A stretch of 64,000 bases of DNA from Methanosarcinaceae archaeon (GTDB taxonomy: Archaea; Halobacteriota; Methanosarcinia; Methanosarcinales; Methanosarcinaceae). Positions 10,923 through 19,224 of this stretch are shown one piece after another. Every line of letters begins with the position of its first letter. Position 1 is the stretch's first letter. The notes under the pieces were generated by a model that was given only the letters and a program-made list of their open reading frames with translations, was not told the DNA's origin and searched no databases. The stretch is from contig JAIPUR010000003.1 of assembly GCA_020055655.1 (NCBI GenBank), positions 64,612 through 128,611 on the forward strand. The letters run 5' to 3'. Both the position numbers and the translations under genes were made by a program.

Positions 10923-10936
10923 CCGGTCACCCTTTG

Positions 10937-11011
10937 GTGCATCATTGTATATGTTTGTACATCAATGTATGTGTAAGGATTTATTTTATTTATAGCTTGT
11001 GGATTTGTACA
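10937..11011 (-). promoter_or_regulatory. trp promoter with tandem TRP-box-like operators
   Basis: Minus-strand promoter for trpD. TATAAATA lies at 10987-10994, placing the start of transcription near 10965. A palindromic TGTACA sits at 10956-10961, within the expected first bases of the transcript, and another at 11006-11011, upstream of the TATA box. GCATCATTGTAT (10939-10950) and ACATCAATGTAT (10959-10970) are near-identical 12-mers exactly 20 bases apart. TGTACA is the TRP-box core bound by TrpY in Methanothermobacter; use of the same system here is inference. Confidence 0.5.
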
Positions 11012-11027
11012 TTTTTATGCTGCTCAT

Positions 11028-11072
11028 TTAGTAGGCTTGACTAAGAATGTTGGGTATGGAAACATTTATATT
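11028..11072 (+). promoter_or_regulatory. feoB promoter with a DtxR-like inverted repeat
   Basis: TTAGTAGGCTTGACTAA at 11028-11044 is a 5-base inverted repeat (TTAGT/ACTAA) whose TTAG...CTAA ends resemble operators of DtxR-family metal repressors. A TATA-like ACATTTATAT lies about 20 bases downstream at 11063-11072, giving a predicted start near 11095 and ATG 11133. The third gene of the operon encodes a metal-regulator-like protein, so autoregulation by iron is plausible but not shown. Confidence 0.4.
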
Positions 11073-11132
11073 CAAATATGAAGTACAAGTGGTAAATGTA
11101 GGCATGCCAATAATACAAAGGAATGGTGAAAA

Positions 11133-13157
11133 ATGTTAAACCTCGTTAATAAAAAAAGTTGTTGCAACACATCGGATAGTGTGCAGGATGATTTTGAAAA
11201 GATAATCCTCGTGGGAAATCCGAATGTGGGAAAAAGTGTCATCTTCAATCATTTCTCGGACAGCTATGCTGTTGTTTCCAACTATCCGGGAACCACTGTG
11301 GCTGTAAGTAAGGGAAAAGGAATGATCGGGGGGAAGGAATATGAAATAGTAGACACCCCCGGTATGTACTCTCTCCAGCCGATCACAGATGAAGAAAGAG
11401 TCTCACAAAATTATCTTTTCAATAAGAAACCCTTTGTTTATTTGCATGTCGTTGATGCCAAGAATCTCCAGCGTATGCTTCCGTTGACGCTTCAGTTGAT
11501 CGAGGCCGAGGTTCCTCTTATACTTGTGCTGAACATGATGGATGAAGCCTCTGAAAGAGGAATAAGTATCAATGAATCGAAGCTTGAAAGGAAATTGGGA
11601 ATTCCTGTCATCTGCACAACTTCAATAAAAGGAGAAGGATTGGATAGACTTGAAGATGCCATGTCATCCTATGTCTTTCAACCTGCTACCAGCAAAGTGG
11701 AATACAGTAGGGGGATAACAGATTCCATTACTTCCATATCTTCATTGCTAAAGTCTGAATACGAGATATCAACCAAGGCACTTGCACAACTACTTCTTCT
11801 GAATGATGATGTTGCACTCGAAAAAGTGATGCAGAACAATGAGGATATCGAATCTATCGCAAGGATAGTAGAAGGGACTGAAAGAGAATACTCTGATCCT
11901 CTTAGTTACGTGATGACAGTGGAAAGACAAGACACTGTTAATGAGATCGTTGATTCTGTTATGGTCAAAAATATTTTGAAGCCTGATGTTTCAGTGGCAC
12001 AGAACAGTTATACATCATCTATTCGGGAGCGCATTGACAAACTTCTAATAAAGCCAGTAACTGGTATACCAATACTGTTACTGGTTCTGTACTTTGGATT
12101 GTACAAATTCGTAGGTGGATTTGCAGCCGGTACAGTTGTTGATTATCTGGAGGGCACTTTATTTGGTGAAATGATAAATCCCTTGGTTATCGATAGTTTC
12201 AATTCCGTTGTACCATATCCGATAATACAGGATCTGTTTGTGGGTGAATATGGTATACTGACACAGGCAGTAACCTATGCAATAGCACTTATCATGCCTC
12301 TGGTGGGTGCATTCTTCATTGTGTTCTCTATCATAGAGGATACTGGATATCTGCCGCGTCTTGCAATGCTGATAGACCGTGTTTTCAAGAAGATCGGAAT
12401 GAGCGGCAGAGCAGTTATTCCGATGGTACTTGGTTTTGGATGTGCTACCATGGCAACCATGGTCACTCGTACCCTTGAGACAAGGAGGGAAAAGATAATT
12501 GCAAGTATGCTGCTGGCACTGGCGATCCCATGTTCTGCGCAGCTTGGAGTAATACTGGGTGTGCTTTCATTCAGTGGTACAGCACTGGTGATATGGGCAG
12601 TTGCTATTGGTTTGGAGTTGCTGCTGATAGGTTATCTCTCATCAAAGGTATTGCCAGGTGAAAGCCCCAGTTTCTTCATAGAAATGCCTCCGCTGAGGTT
12701 GCCTAAATTATCGAATGTGCTTGTGAAAACATATTCAAGAATGCAGTGGTATTTCCTTGAAGTACTTCCTCTCTTCGTAATCGCAAGTGTGTTGATATGG
12801 CTGGGAAGACTTACGGGTATATTCCAGACGGCTGTCCACTTGCTGGGCTATCCCTCACAGTGGATCGGTCTTCCGGCTGAAGCGGGACTTATGTTCTTCT
12901 ACGGTTTCTTCAGGAGGGACTTCGGTGCAGCTGGCCTATTTGATATGTATAATGCAGGTATGCTGACCGGAGTGAATGTTGTGGTTGCCGCCATAACACT
13001 GACACTGTTCATGCCATGTATTGCTCAGTTTTTGGTAACTGTGAAAGAAAGGGGTATTAAGATAGCACTGGCAATGGCGACATTCATTTTCCCAAGTGCC
13101 TTTGCTGTAGGATTTATTGTAAACTATCTTCTCACAACTTTCGGAGTGGTGCTATGA
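11133..13157 (+). CDS. feoB: Ferrous iron transport protein B
   Basis: 674 residues. FeoB imports Fe(II) across the membrane. The N-terminal G domain has G1 GNPNVGKS (28-35), the G3 DTPG (74-77) and G4 NMMD; the C-terminal half has the two Gate regions and about nine hydrophobic segments, with the conserved Cys in FGCATMA and PCSAQLG. A Cys-Cys pair (10-11) precedes the G domain. The small cytosolic FeoA is not a separate gene; its domain appears in the regulator two genes downstream. The stop overlaps the next ATG as ATGA. Confidence 0.97.
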   Translation: MLNLVNKKSCCNTSDSVQDDFEKIILVGNPNVGKSVIFNHFSDSYAVVSNYPGTTVAVSKGKGMIGGKEYEIVDTPGMYSLQPITDEERVSQNYLFNKKPFVYLHVVDAKNLQRMLPLTLQLIEAEVPLILVLNMMDEASERGISINESKLERKLGIPVICTTSIKGEGLDRLEDAMSSYVFQPATSKVEYSRGITDSITSISSLLKSEYEISTKALAQLLLLNDDVALEKVMQNNEDIESIARIVEGTEREYSDPLSYVMTVERQDTVNEIVDSVMVKNILKPDVSVAQNSYTSSIRERIDKLLIKPVTGIPILLLVLYFGLYKFVGGFAAGTVVDYLEGTLFGEMINPLVIDSFNSVVPYPIIQDLFVGEYGILTQAVTYAIALIMPLVGAFFIVFSIIEDTGYLPRLAMLIDRVFKKIGMSGRAVIPMVLGFGCATMATMVTRTLETRREKIIASMLLALAIPCSAQLGVILGVLSFSGTALVIWAVAIGLELLLIGYLSSKVLPGESPSFFIEMPPLRLPKLSNVLVKTYSRMQWYFLEVLPLFVIASVLIWLGRLTGIFQTAVHLLGYPSQWIGLPAEAGLMFFYGFFRRDFGAAGLFDMYNAGMLTGVNVVVAAITLTLFMPCIAQFLVTVKERGIKIALAMATFIFPSAFAVGFIVNYLLTTFGVVL

Positions 13158-13318
13158 AGTGCCCTCTTTGTGGGATGGATTTTGATGAGCCTGATCGGTC
13201 AAAATGTTCTGGCTGTGGGAAGTTCAGCTCCTGCAACATGCAGCGCTGTCCGAACTGCGGTTATGAGATAGCACCTGAAACAAAACTGGAAAAAATTATC
13301 AGAGGGGTATTCAAATGA
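13154..13318 (+). CDS. 54-residue double zinc-ribbon protein of the feo operon
   Basis: A short gene beginning at ATG 13154, overlapping the feoB stop as ATGA, and ending in ATGA with the next gene. It encodes 54 residues with four CxxC pairs or singles: CPLC, CSGCGKFSSC and CPNC, then a Lys-rich tail (ETKLEKIIRGVFK). Eight cysteines suggest two zinc ribbons or rubredoxin-like knuckles. The double translational coupling between feoB and the regulator argues that it is a real gene with a role in iron handling, for example an iron or zinc sensor or a FeoB accessory. No specific family is recognised. Confidence 0.8.
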   Translation: MKCPLCGMDFDEPDRSKCSGCGKFSSCNMQRCPNCGYEIAPETKLEKIIRGVFK

Positions 13319-13977
13319 AGATGAGTGAAGATGCAGAACACATTCTTGAAAAGATGTGGGTGCATGCCAATGAAGAGATGAATGATTCAGTAGACCTTGC
13401 ATCATTTGGACTGAACGTTCATTCGCCTGTGGTTCAGGAGTTGCTGGATGCAGGTAATGTTGTACTGAATGATTCGCATATAATGCTTTCTGAAGATGGC
13501 AACAGCAATGGCAAAACCGTTGTTAGAAGGCGCAGGCTTGCAGAGAGGCTTCTTGTAGATGTACTGAACACAAAAGGGAAATATGTGCGCAGTTCCTCTT
13601 GCGAGTTCGAGCACATATTGCACAGGGGTATTGATGAGAATGTATGTATATTGCTGGGGCATCCTCGTACCTGTCCTCATGGAAAACAGATTCCCGAAGG
13701 GAGATGCTGTGAAAAAGCAAGGGAAGAGCTTGAACATGTGGTATCTCCTCTTTCTGCATTGCAAAACGGGCAAAGCGGCAGGATCGCATATTTTGATATG
13801 AGGGAGGAAAAGAAGATGCAAAAGATGCTTGCCATGGGTGTACTTCCCGGAATTCCGGTAAGTCTTGTACAGTCCTATCCTTCGTATGTATTTGATCTGA
13901 ACCACACAAGATATGCTGTTGACACTGAAATTGCAAACAGTATTTATGTAAGGATTGAAGAAAATCAACGGTTCTAA
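13315..13977 (+). CDS. Iron-responsive-like regulator with C-terminal FeoA (SH3) domain
   Basis: 220 residues. The first ~70 resemble a winged helix of the DtxR/MntR kind, with LAERLLVDVLNTKG as the recognition region, then a dimer/metal domain containing HILHRGIDENVCILLGHPRTCPHGKQIPEGRCC, quoted here as short motifs HRG, CPHGK and RCC. The last ~75 residues form a FeoA-type SH3 domain (SGRIAYFDM to IYVRIEE). It starts within the stop of the zinc-ribbon gene. Likely represses or senses iron for this feo operon (inference from domains and position). Confidence 0.8.
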   Translation: MKMSEDAEHILEKMWVHANEEMNDSVDLASFGLNVHSPVVQELLDAGNVVLNDSHIMLSEDGNSNGKTVVRRRRLAERLLVDVLNTKGKYVRSSSCEFEHILHRGIDENVCILLGHPRTCPHGKQIPEGRCCEKAREELEHVVSPLSALQNGQSGRIAYFDMREEKKMQKMLAMGVLPGIPVSLVQSYPSYVFDLNHTRYAVDTEIANSIYVRIEENQRF

Positions 13978-14063
13978 TTGTGTTCTGTGTTCTTTGGGCA
14001 GATCATCTGGAAGCCGTTAATTTCCTATTTTTAAATTTTTAGTGAAATAATTGGCAGGATTTT

Positions 14064-15548
14064 TTAATCCTGCTCATCTAATATTTCGTATATTTTCTGC
14101 ATATCCAGGCAGTTCTCCACCATGTCGGCAAGCTCCTGGTATGCTTCCTCTTCAGTTTTCACTGTTTCAGAGCGGTATTCTATACCTTTCTTTTCGGTGA
14201 GGTATATCATAAGAGCACGGCGTACGTTCTCATTTTCGAAAAGTCCATGCAGGTAAGTTCCCACTATGGTTCCAGCTTCATCAATGCTACCATCATCACC
14301 AAAGACCGTTTTATCAGTCTTTGTTTCTCCCATGTGGATCTCATAACCTGTAATTTCTTCACCTTTGATATGATTAAAAATTGGGCCTTCAGCAACAACT
14401 TCTTTTTTGACCTGGACGGTCTTTTTCTCATAGGCGCCAAATACTGTACTTATATTCAGTAGACCAAGTCCTTCATAATCTGCCTCGGTTCCATTTTCAA
14501 TGCCTGAATCATGTATCGTCCTGCCAAGCATCTGGTAACCTCCACAGATTCCCAGTATTGGTATTTTACCTTTCAGGTCTTTGATCTGGGCATCCATTCC
14601 GCTATTTTGCAGGTCGAGCAGATCATTGACTGTATTCTTGGTTCCCGGGATTATGATGCAATCGGGATTTCCGATATTCTCATCCAGGTCCACATATCTT
14701 ACTTTGGCTACTCTCTCAAGTGGCTCAAAGTCAGTGAAATTTGATATTCTCGGAAGACGAATGACTGCTATATCTACTTCATTTATCTCTTCATCATCCT
14801 CTTGTCCCTTCTTTTTCCTTATGGCCATGGAGTCTTCAGAAGGTATTTTTAGTTTATAGTAAGGCAGCACACCAAGTACGGGTACTCCGGTGATATCTTC
14901 TAGCTGTTTGAGCCCTGGTTCAAGTATCGCAGGATCGCCTCTGAATTTATTGATAACAAATCCTTTGATGTTCTTGCTGATGTCTTTTGGGAACAGTTCT
15001 TTTGTCCCGTAAAGGCTTGCAAAAACACCACCAGATTCAATGTCTCCTACCAGGATGATGGGTGCATCTGTGATTCTTGCAGTTCCAACGTTGACAATAT
15101 CTCGTTCATAAAGGTTGATCTCCGCCGCTCCGCCGGCACCTTCCATGACTATCAGGTCATATTCGGATTCAAGTCTTTCAAGTGCCTCTCTTAGCACATC
15201 ATGCATCTCTTCAATGGAGTCATAATAATTGCCTGCGGTCTTGTCAGCATAAGGTTCTCCAAGTACTATGACCTGTGATGTCCTGTCTCCCTTTGGCTTT
15301 AATAACACTGGATTCATGTCTGCTGTAGGTTCTACGCCCGCAGCTTTGGCCTGGATCGCTTGTGCAATTCCAATTTCCTTGCCATCTTTTGTGATCCATG
15401 AGTTGAGGCTCATGTTCTGGGCTTTGAATGGGGCGACTTTGTATTTACTGGAAAGTATTTTGCAAAGACCTGTGACCATAATGCTTTTTCCGACATCTGA
15501 TGCTGTCCCCAGGATCAATAATTTCTTTGATTTTTTGCCATTATCCAT
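14064..15548 (-). CDS. cobQ: Cobyric acid synthase
   Basis: 494 residues (CobQ/CbiP). It amidates adenosylcobyrinic acid a,c-diamide at four positions using glutamine and ATP. The N-terminal dethiobiotin-synthetase-like domain has the P-loop-like GTASDVGKS, AQNMSLNS and MEGAGGAAEINL; the C-terminal glutaminase has the Cys in GICGGYQMLG and ends with TYLHGLFEN, the usual His motif. It faces away from cbiT across a 105-base gap, so both sides of the divergent region serve corrinoid synthesis. Confidence 0.96.
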   Translation of the reverse strand: MDNGKKSKKLLILGTASDVGKSIMVTGLCKILSSKYKVAPFKAQNMSLNSWITKDGKEIGIAQAIQAKAAGVEPTADMNPVLLKPKGDRTSQVIVLGEPYADKTAGNYYDSIEEMHDVLREALERLESEYDLIVMEGAGGAAEINLYERDIVNVGTARITDAPIILVGDIESGGVFASLYGTKELFPKDISKNIKGFVINKFRGDPAILEPGLKQLEDITGVPVLGVLPYYKLKIPSEDSMAIRKKKGQEDDEEINEVDIAVIRLPRISNFTDFEPLERVAKVRYVDLDENIGNPDCIIIPGTKNTVNDLLDLQNSGMDAQIKDLKGKIPILGICGGYQMLGRTIHDSGIENGTEADYEGLGLLNISTVFGAYEKKTVQVKKEVVAEGPIFNHIKGEEITGYEIHMGETKTDKTVFGDDGSIDEAGTIVGTYLHGLFENENVRRALMIYLTEKKGIEYRSETVKTEEEAYQELADMVENCLDMQKIYEILDEQD

Positions 15549-15653
15549 TTTAATGCCCCTTATGATATGAACTCAATTTAATTTGTGATTCATCAGTTTT
15601 ATTAGGGGCAAGTTATATCTACTTAACTCCAGTTTATCTTAGTTAGGTGGAAA

Positions 15654-16208
15654 ATGACTGAACTTTTGCATGTAAGTGGCGGACCCACAAAACCGGAAAT
15701 TATTGCAATAGCCCTATCAAAACTTGATTTAAAAAATGGAGACAGTTTTTTCGACGTTGGCTGCGGTACAGGCGCTGTATCTATTGAAGCAAGCAAGATG
15801 GTACGTGATATCAAGATACACGCCATTGATGCCAGAGAAGAAGCAATTGAGGCATCGAAAAAGAATTTTGCTGCTTTTAATATCGAGAATACAACAGTTT
15901 CTTCTGGTGAATCATCACAGATACTTTCTGAACAAGCTGTTGGAAGCATTGATTGTGCTTTTATTGGTGGCACAAAGAACATTTCCCGGGTTCTTGAAGT
16001 GCTGGCTGAAAAAAAGACAAGAAGCATTGTATTGAATGCTGTGCGAATTGAAACAGTCGTAACTGTAATAAACAAGATGAAAGAACTTAACTTATTCGAT
16101 GAAGTTTTACATATAATAGTTTCTCGTGGTGTTCCTTTAACAAGTGAGACCATGTTCAAACCTGAAAATCCTGTGTATATTGTTGTAGGAAAGTCAGGTA
16201 ATAATTAA
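15654..16208 (+). CDS. cbiT: Cobalt-precorrin-6B C15-methyltransferase (decarboxylating)
   Basis: 184 residues of a Rossmann-fold SAM methyltransferase; GGPTKPEIIAIAL at the start and DVGCGTGAVSIEAS (motif I) are diagnostic of CbiT. It methylates C15 and decarboxylates the C12 acetate side chain. First gene of the plus-strand cbi run; AGGTGG precedes the ATG, and a TATA-like GTTATATCT lies near 15612. Confidence 0.95.
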   Translation: MTELLHVSGGPTKPEIIAIALSKLDLKNGDSFFDVGCGTGAVSIEASKMVRDIKIHAIDAREEAIEASKKNFAAFNIENTTVSSGESSQILSEQAVGSIDCAFIGGTKNISRVLEVLAEKKTRSIVLNAVRIETVVTVINKMKELNLFDEVLHIIVSRGVPLTSETMFKPENPVYIVVGKSGNN

Positions 16209-16228
16209 TTTTAATTTGGTGATATAAT

Positions 16229-16843
16229 ATGCTTATTGGAGTAGGACTTGGACCAGGTGACTCGGAGCTTCTCACGTTGAAAGCTGTCGAGGCCCTGAAA
16301 AATAGCTATAAGGTGTATGTTCCTGGTAATATGGCTGCTGAATTGGTAGCACCTTATGCAGAAGCGGAAATTCTGGATTTTCCAATGTTGACCGATTATG
16401 ATGTTCTTAATGAGGTCTGGAAAAAGAATGCTGACCTGATCGCAGAAGAATCAAAGAATCATCTTGTCGTTTTTGGATTAATTGGTGATCCAAATTTCTT
16501 CTCAACATTCACACATCTAAAACGTGTAATGAAAAAGTATTATCCTGATGTGGAAATGGCAACTATTCCAGGTATCAGCTCTATCACATCATTTGCTGCA
16601 CAAACCGGTGCAGAAGTGGATTCATCATTTGAAGTAAGTGATGGTTCTGACACCAAGCACAAGATCAGGCTCAAAGCAACCAAACCTCAAGAGATCATGG
16701 AATCCTTTGAGAAGGAAGGCTTCAACAAATTCACATTTGCTGAGCGTCTTTTCACTCCAAGGGAGCTTATCATAGAAGGCAAAGAGAACATTCCTGAAAA
16801 GGGTAACTATTTCAGTATTGTCTTTGCAGAAAAGGAAGAATAG
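16229..16843 (+). CDS. cbiL: Cobalt-precorrin-2 C20-methyltransferase
   Basis: 204 residues. Tetrapyrrole methylase with N-terminal GVGLGPGDSELLTLKA, a GDPNFFSTF segment and the PGISSITSFAAQ loop typical of CbiL. Methylates C20 of cobalt-factor II. Follows cbiT after 20 bases; GGTGA lies before the ATG. Confidence 0.94.
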   Translation: MLIGVGLGPGDSELLTLKAVEALKNSYKVYVPGNMAAELVAPYAEAEILDFPMLTDYDVLNEVWKKNADLIAEESKNHLVVFGLIGDPNFFSTFTHLKRVMKKYYPDVEMATIPGISSITSFAAQTGAEVDSSFEVSDGSDTKHKIRLKATKPQEIMESFEKEGFNKFTFAERLFTPRELIIEGKENIPEKGNYFSIVFAEKEE

Positions 16844-16861
16844 GTTGCAAGGTGTATTAAA

Positions 16862-17605
16862 ATGGTACATAATAAAGTTTATTTTGTAGGCTCAGGGCCT
16901 GGAAATGCAAAGTACATCACTGTTATGGGCAAAGAGCTTCTTGAAGGTGCAGACCTTGTAATATATGCAGGTTCTCTTGTAAACCCTGAAGTTGTCAATT
17001 ACTGCAAAGGTGAAAAAATAGACAGTTATGGTCTGACTCTTGATGAAACTACCAAGCTCATAGTTGATAATCTTGAAGCAGGTAAGGATGTTGTAAGATT
17101 ACACAGCGGTGACCCTTCACTCTATGGTTCTATTGTCGAGCAGTTCGAGGAACTAAAGAAGTTCGGTGTAGAGGTTGAGGTGGTACCTGGTGTTTCATCA
17201 GTTTTCGCTACAGCAGCAGCACTTCAGACACAGCTTACTCTGAATGACGTTTCCGAAACTCTTATTATAACACGCCCTGCGGGAAAGACCCTTGAGGCAG
17301 ATAAGATAAAGGAACTTTCAAGGTTTAACGCAACAATGGCTGTTTTCCTTGGTACTCAGAAAATTGCAGCGATCATGGAAAAGGTGGAATATGCACCTGA
17401 TACTCCAGTGGCAGTTGTGTTCCATGCATCATGGCCTGATCAGAAGATCATAAAAGGTACTGTTGCAGATATAGCAGGCAAGGTTAAAGAAGCAGGCATC
17501 AAGCGCTCTGCTATGATCTTGATTGGCGGGGTAGTTGACCCTGTGGATTATGGAAACTTCGGGAGGTCTTACTTATACGGAGTGGCACAAGAACCTCTGT
17601 CATAA
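16862..17605 (+). CDS. cbiF: Cobalt-precorrin-4 C11-methyltransferase
   Basis: 247 residues. N-terminal VYFVGSGPGNAKYITV, LHSGDPSLYGS and VPGVSSVFA are CbiF/CobM signatures; it methylates C11. The C-terminus (RSYLYG...) overlaps the beginning of cbiG in another frame. Starts 18 bases after cbiL. Confidence 0.94.
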   Translation: MVHNKVYFVGSGPGNAKYITVMGKELLEGADLVIYAGSLVNPEVVNYCKGEKIDSYGLTLDETTKLIVDNLEAGKDVVRLHSGDPSLYGSIVEQFEELKKFGVEVEVVPGVSSVFATAAALQTQLTLNDVSETLIITRPAGKTLEADKIKELSRFNATMAVFLGTQKIAAIMEKVEYAPDTPVAVVFHASWPDQKIIKGTVADIAGKVKEAGIKRSAMILIGGVVDPVDYGNFGRSYLYGVAQEPLS

Positions 17606-18114
17606 CCTTCGAGCGAAATCTCGAGGTTGCTGAAAAGCTGGCAGGACACCTGGATGCAGATGTCCTGATATATGACAAATCCGTATTTGAACGGGCTTTC
17701 AAGGAATATGATGTCATTGTGGCTGTATTTGCCACAGGTATTGTAGTTCGCGAGATAGCCCCTCTTATCGAAGACAAGTGGAAAGACCCTGCAATAGTGG
17801 TGGTGGATTCTAATCTGAACTTCGCTATTCCACTGCTTGGTGGTCACCACGGCGGCAATGAAGCTGTCAGAAAGATCGCCGAGATAGGTCCTGTCCCGGT
17901 GGTAACAACTGCCACTGAGGTCCACAATAAGAATTCAGTTGAGGGTATTGCCAAGTCCCTTGGCTGTGATATCGTGAACAAGCCATCCACTGTGCAGGTT
18001 AATTGCGCCCTGCTAGATCAGGACGTGGAAGTTCTTGATATAAAAGGTCCCAAAATAGTCATTGTAGGGGATGATGTATCTGTTCTTAAAAGAGAAGTAA
18101 AAGAGGATGCATGA
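17575..18114 (+). CDS. cbiG: Cobalt-precorrin 5A hydrolase, N-terminal and central part, with a non-standard start
   Basis: About 179 residues if read from 17575. CbiG opens the lactone ring and releases the two-carbon fragment from cobalt-precorrin-5A. The conserved N-terminal domain begins TSVITFERN, then VFATGIVVREIAPL, VVVDSNLNFAIPLLGGHHGGN and VVTTATE. No ATG, GTG or TTG occurs in this frame between the upstream stop (17536) and GTG 17719, and starting there would cut into the domain. GGGAGGT (17561-17567) lies seven bases before ATA at 17575, the best-placed initiator. Frameshift from cbiF or a sequence error are alternatives. The stop overlaps the next ATG as ATGA. Confidence 0.85.
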   Translation: MRSGTRTSVITFERNLEVAEKLAGHLDADVLIYDKSVFERAFKEYDVIVAVFATGIVVREIAPLIEDKWKDPAIVVVDSNLNFAIPLLGGHHGGNEAVRKIAEIGPVPVVTTATEVHNKNSVEGIAKSLGCDIVNKPSTVQVNCALLDQDVEVLDIKGPKIVIVGDDVSVLKREVKEDA

Positions 18115-18464
18115 TAATTGGTATGGGTGCCCGTCGGGGAGTCAGTAGTCAGGAAGTGCTTGATGCAATTGAGACTGCATTGGATCTGACCGGCCGAAAT
18201 ATCAGCGATGTCCAGTTTCTGGCATCTGCAAAACTCAAAGAGAATGAGGCAGGTCTCCACGAGGCTGCAAAAGAACTTGGCATTGAGATAAGATTCATCG
18301 ATCATGATGAATTGAATAACTTTGATGCGCCATCTAGATCGCAGGCAACACGCTTTGGCTTAAAAGGCGTGGCAGAGCCGTCTGCATTGGCATTATCGGA
18401 TAATAATAAATTGATACTAAGGAAGAAGGCATATGGTAGGGTCACAATCGCAATCGCAGAGTAA
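18111..18464 (+). CDS. cbiG: CbiG C-terminal domain as a separate protein
   Basis: 117 residues beginning MIIGMGARRGVS, the CbiG_C/CobE domain that in many bacteria is fused to CbiG. Segments EVLDAIETAL, ASAKLKENEAGL and GVAEPSAL match that domain. Here CbiG is split into two coupled genes, as in other Methanosarcinales. It overlaps the next gene, cbiH, by 32 bases. Confidence 0.88.
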   Translation: MIIGMGARRGVSSQEVLDAIETALDLTGRNISDVQFLASAKLKENEAGLHEAAKELGIEIRFIDHDELNNFDAPSRSQATRFGLKGVAEPSALALSDNNKLILRKKAYGRVTIAIAE

Positions 18465-19224
18465 AGGTAAACTTTACATTATAGGTATAGGTCCGGGTTC
18501 AGTTCCTCAGCTTACTGTACGCGCAAAAGAGGTTATTGAGAGCTCAGATTACATTGTTGGAAATGGTACATATCTGGATCAGATGGCAAGTTTGTTGAAT
18601 GATCAGGAGATCTTTCGCAGTTCCATGGGTAAGGAAGTTGACCGTTCACGTAAGGCAGTAGAACTTGCTCAGGATAATGTTGTAGCCATGATAAGCGGCG
18701 GAGACGCAAATATCTATGGTATGGCAGGTCTTGTCCTTGAAGTTGCAGAGAATGCTGATCTTAGCGTTGAGGTTGAGGTTCTGCCTGGTGTAACAGCTAT
18801 CACAGCAGCAGCCAGTGTTCTGGGCGCACCTATTGTGAATGACATGTGTACTGTAAGCCTCAGTGACCTTCTCACCCCATGGGAAGTTATCGAGAAAAGG
18901 CTTGATGCAGCTGCATCAGCAGATTTTGTGATGTCATTGTACAATCCAAAAAGCCGCCAGCGCAAGTCCAATTTCTCAAGGGCTATCGAGATAATCAAAC
19001 GCCATAAAGATGACTCGGTACCTGTGGGTCTTGTAAAGAATGCACTCAGGGAAGAAGGTCAGGATTATATTGTCACAACACTCGGTGATGTGCTTGAATA
19101 TAATGACTGGGTTGACATGAGGACTACCATTCTTATTACAACTAATGACTCTCGTGTCTGGGAATCAGAACATGGTAAGAGGATTATAACTCCAAGGGGG
19201 TATCACAGGAAATATGACTACTGA
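18433..19224 (+). CDS. cbiH: Cobalt-precorrin-3 C17-methyltransferase
   Basis: 263 residues. Tetrapyrrole methylase with LYIIGIGPGSVPQLT, ISGGDANIYGMA, LPGVTAITAAAS and LYNPKSRQR, the latter typical of CbiH/CobJ. It catalyses C17 methylation with ring contraction. The N-terminus is extended by a short Gln/Ser stretch (GSQSQSQSKGK) that lies in the overlap with the CbiG C-terminal gene; a later start is hard to place as no close in-frame ATG follows. Confidence 0.94.
   Translation: MVGSQSQSQSKGKLYIIGIGPGSVPQLTVRAKEVIESSDYIVGNGTYLDQMASLLNDQEIFRSSMGKEVDRSRKAVELAQDNVVAMISGGDANIYGMAGLVLEVAENADLSVEVEVLPGVTAITAAASVLGAPIVNDMCTVSLSDLLTPWEVIEKRLDAAASADFVMSLYNPKSRQRKSNFSRAIEIIKRHKDDSVPVGLVKNALREEGQDYIVTTLGDVLEYNDWVDMRTTILITTNDSRVWESEHGKRIITPRGYHRKYDY

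Noticed and set aside
15549-15653. Cobalamin riboswitch between cobQ and cbiT
   Set aside because: The gap is 105 bases, AT-rich and lacks any B12-box-like sequence; only promoter elements fit.
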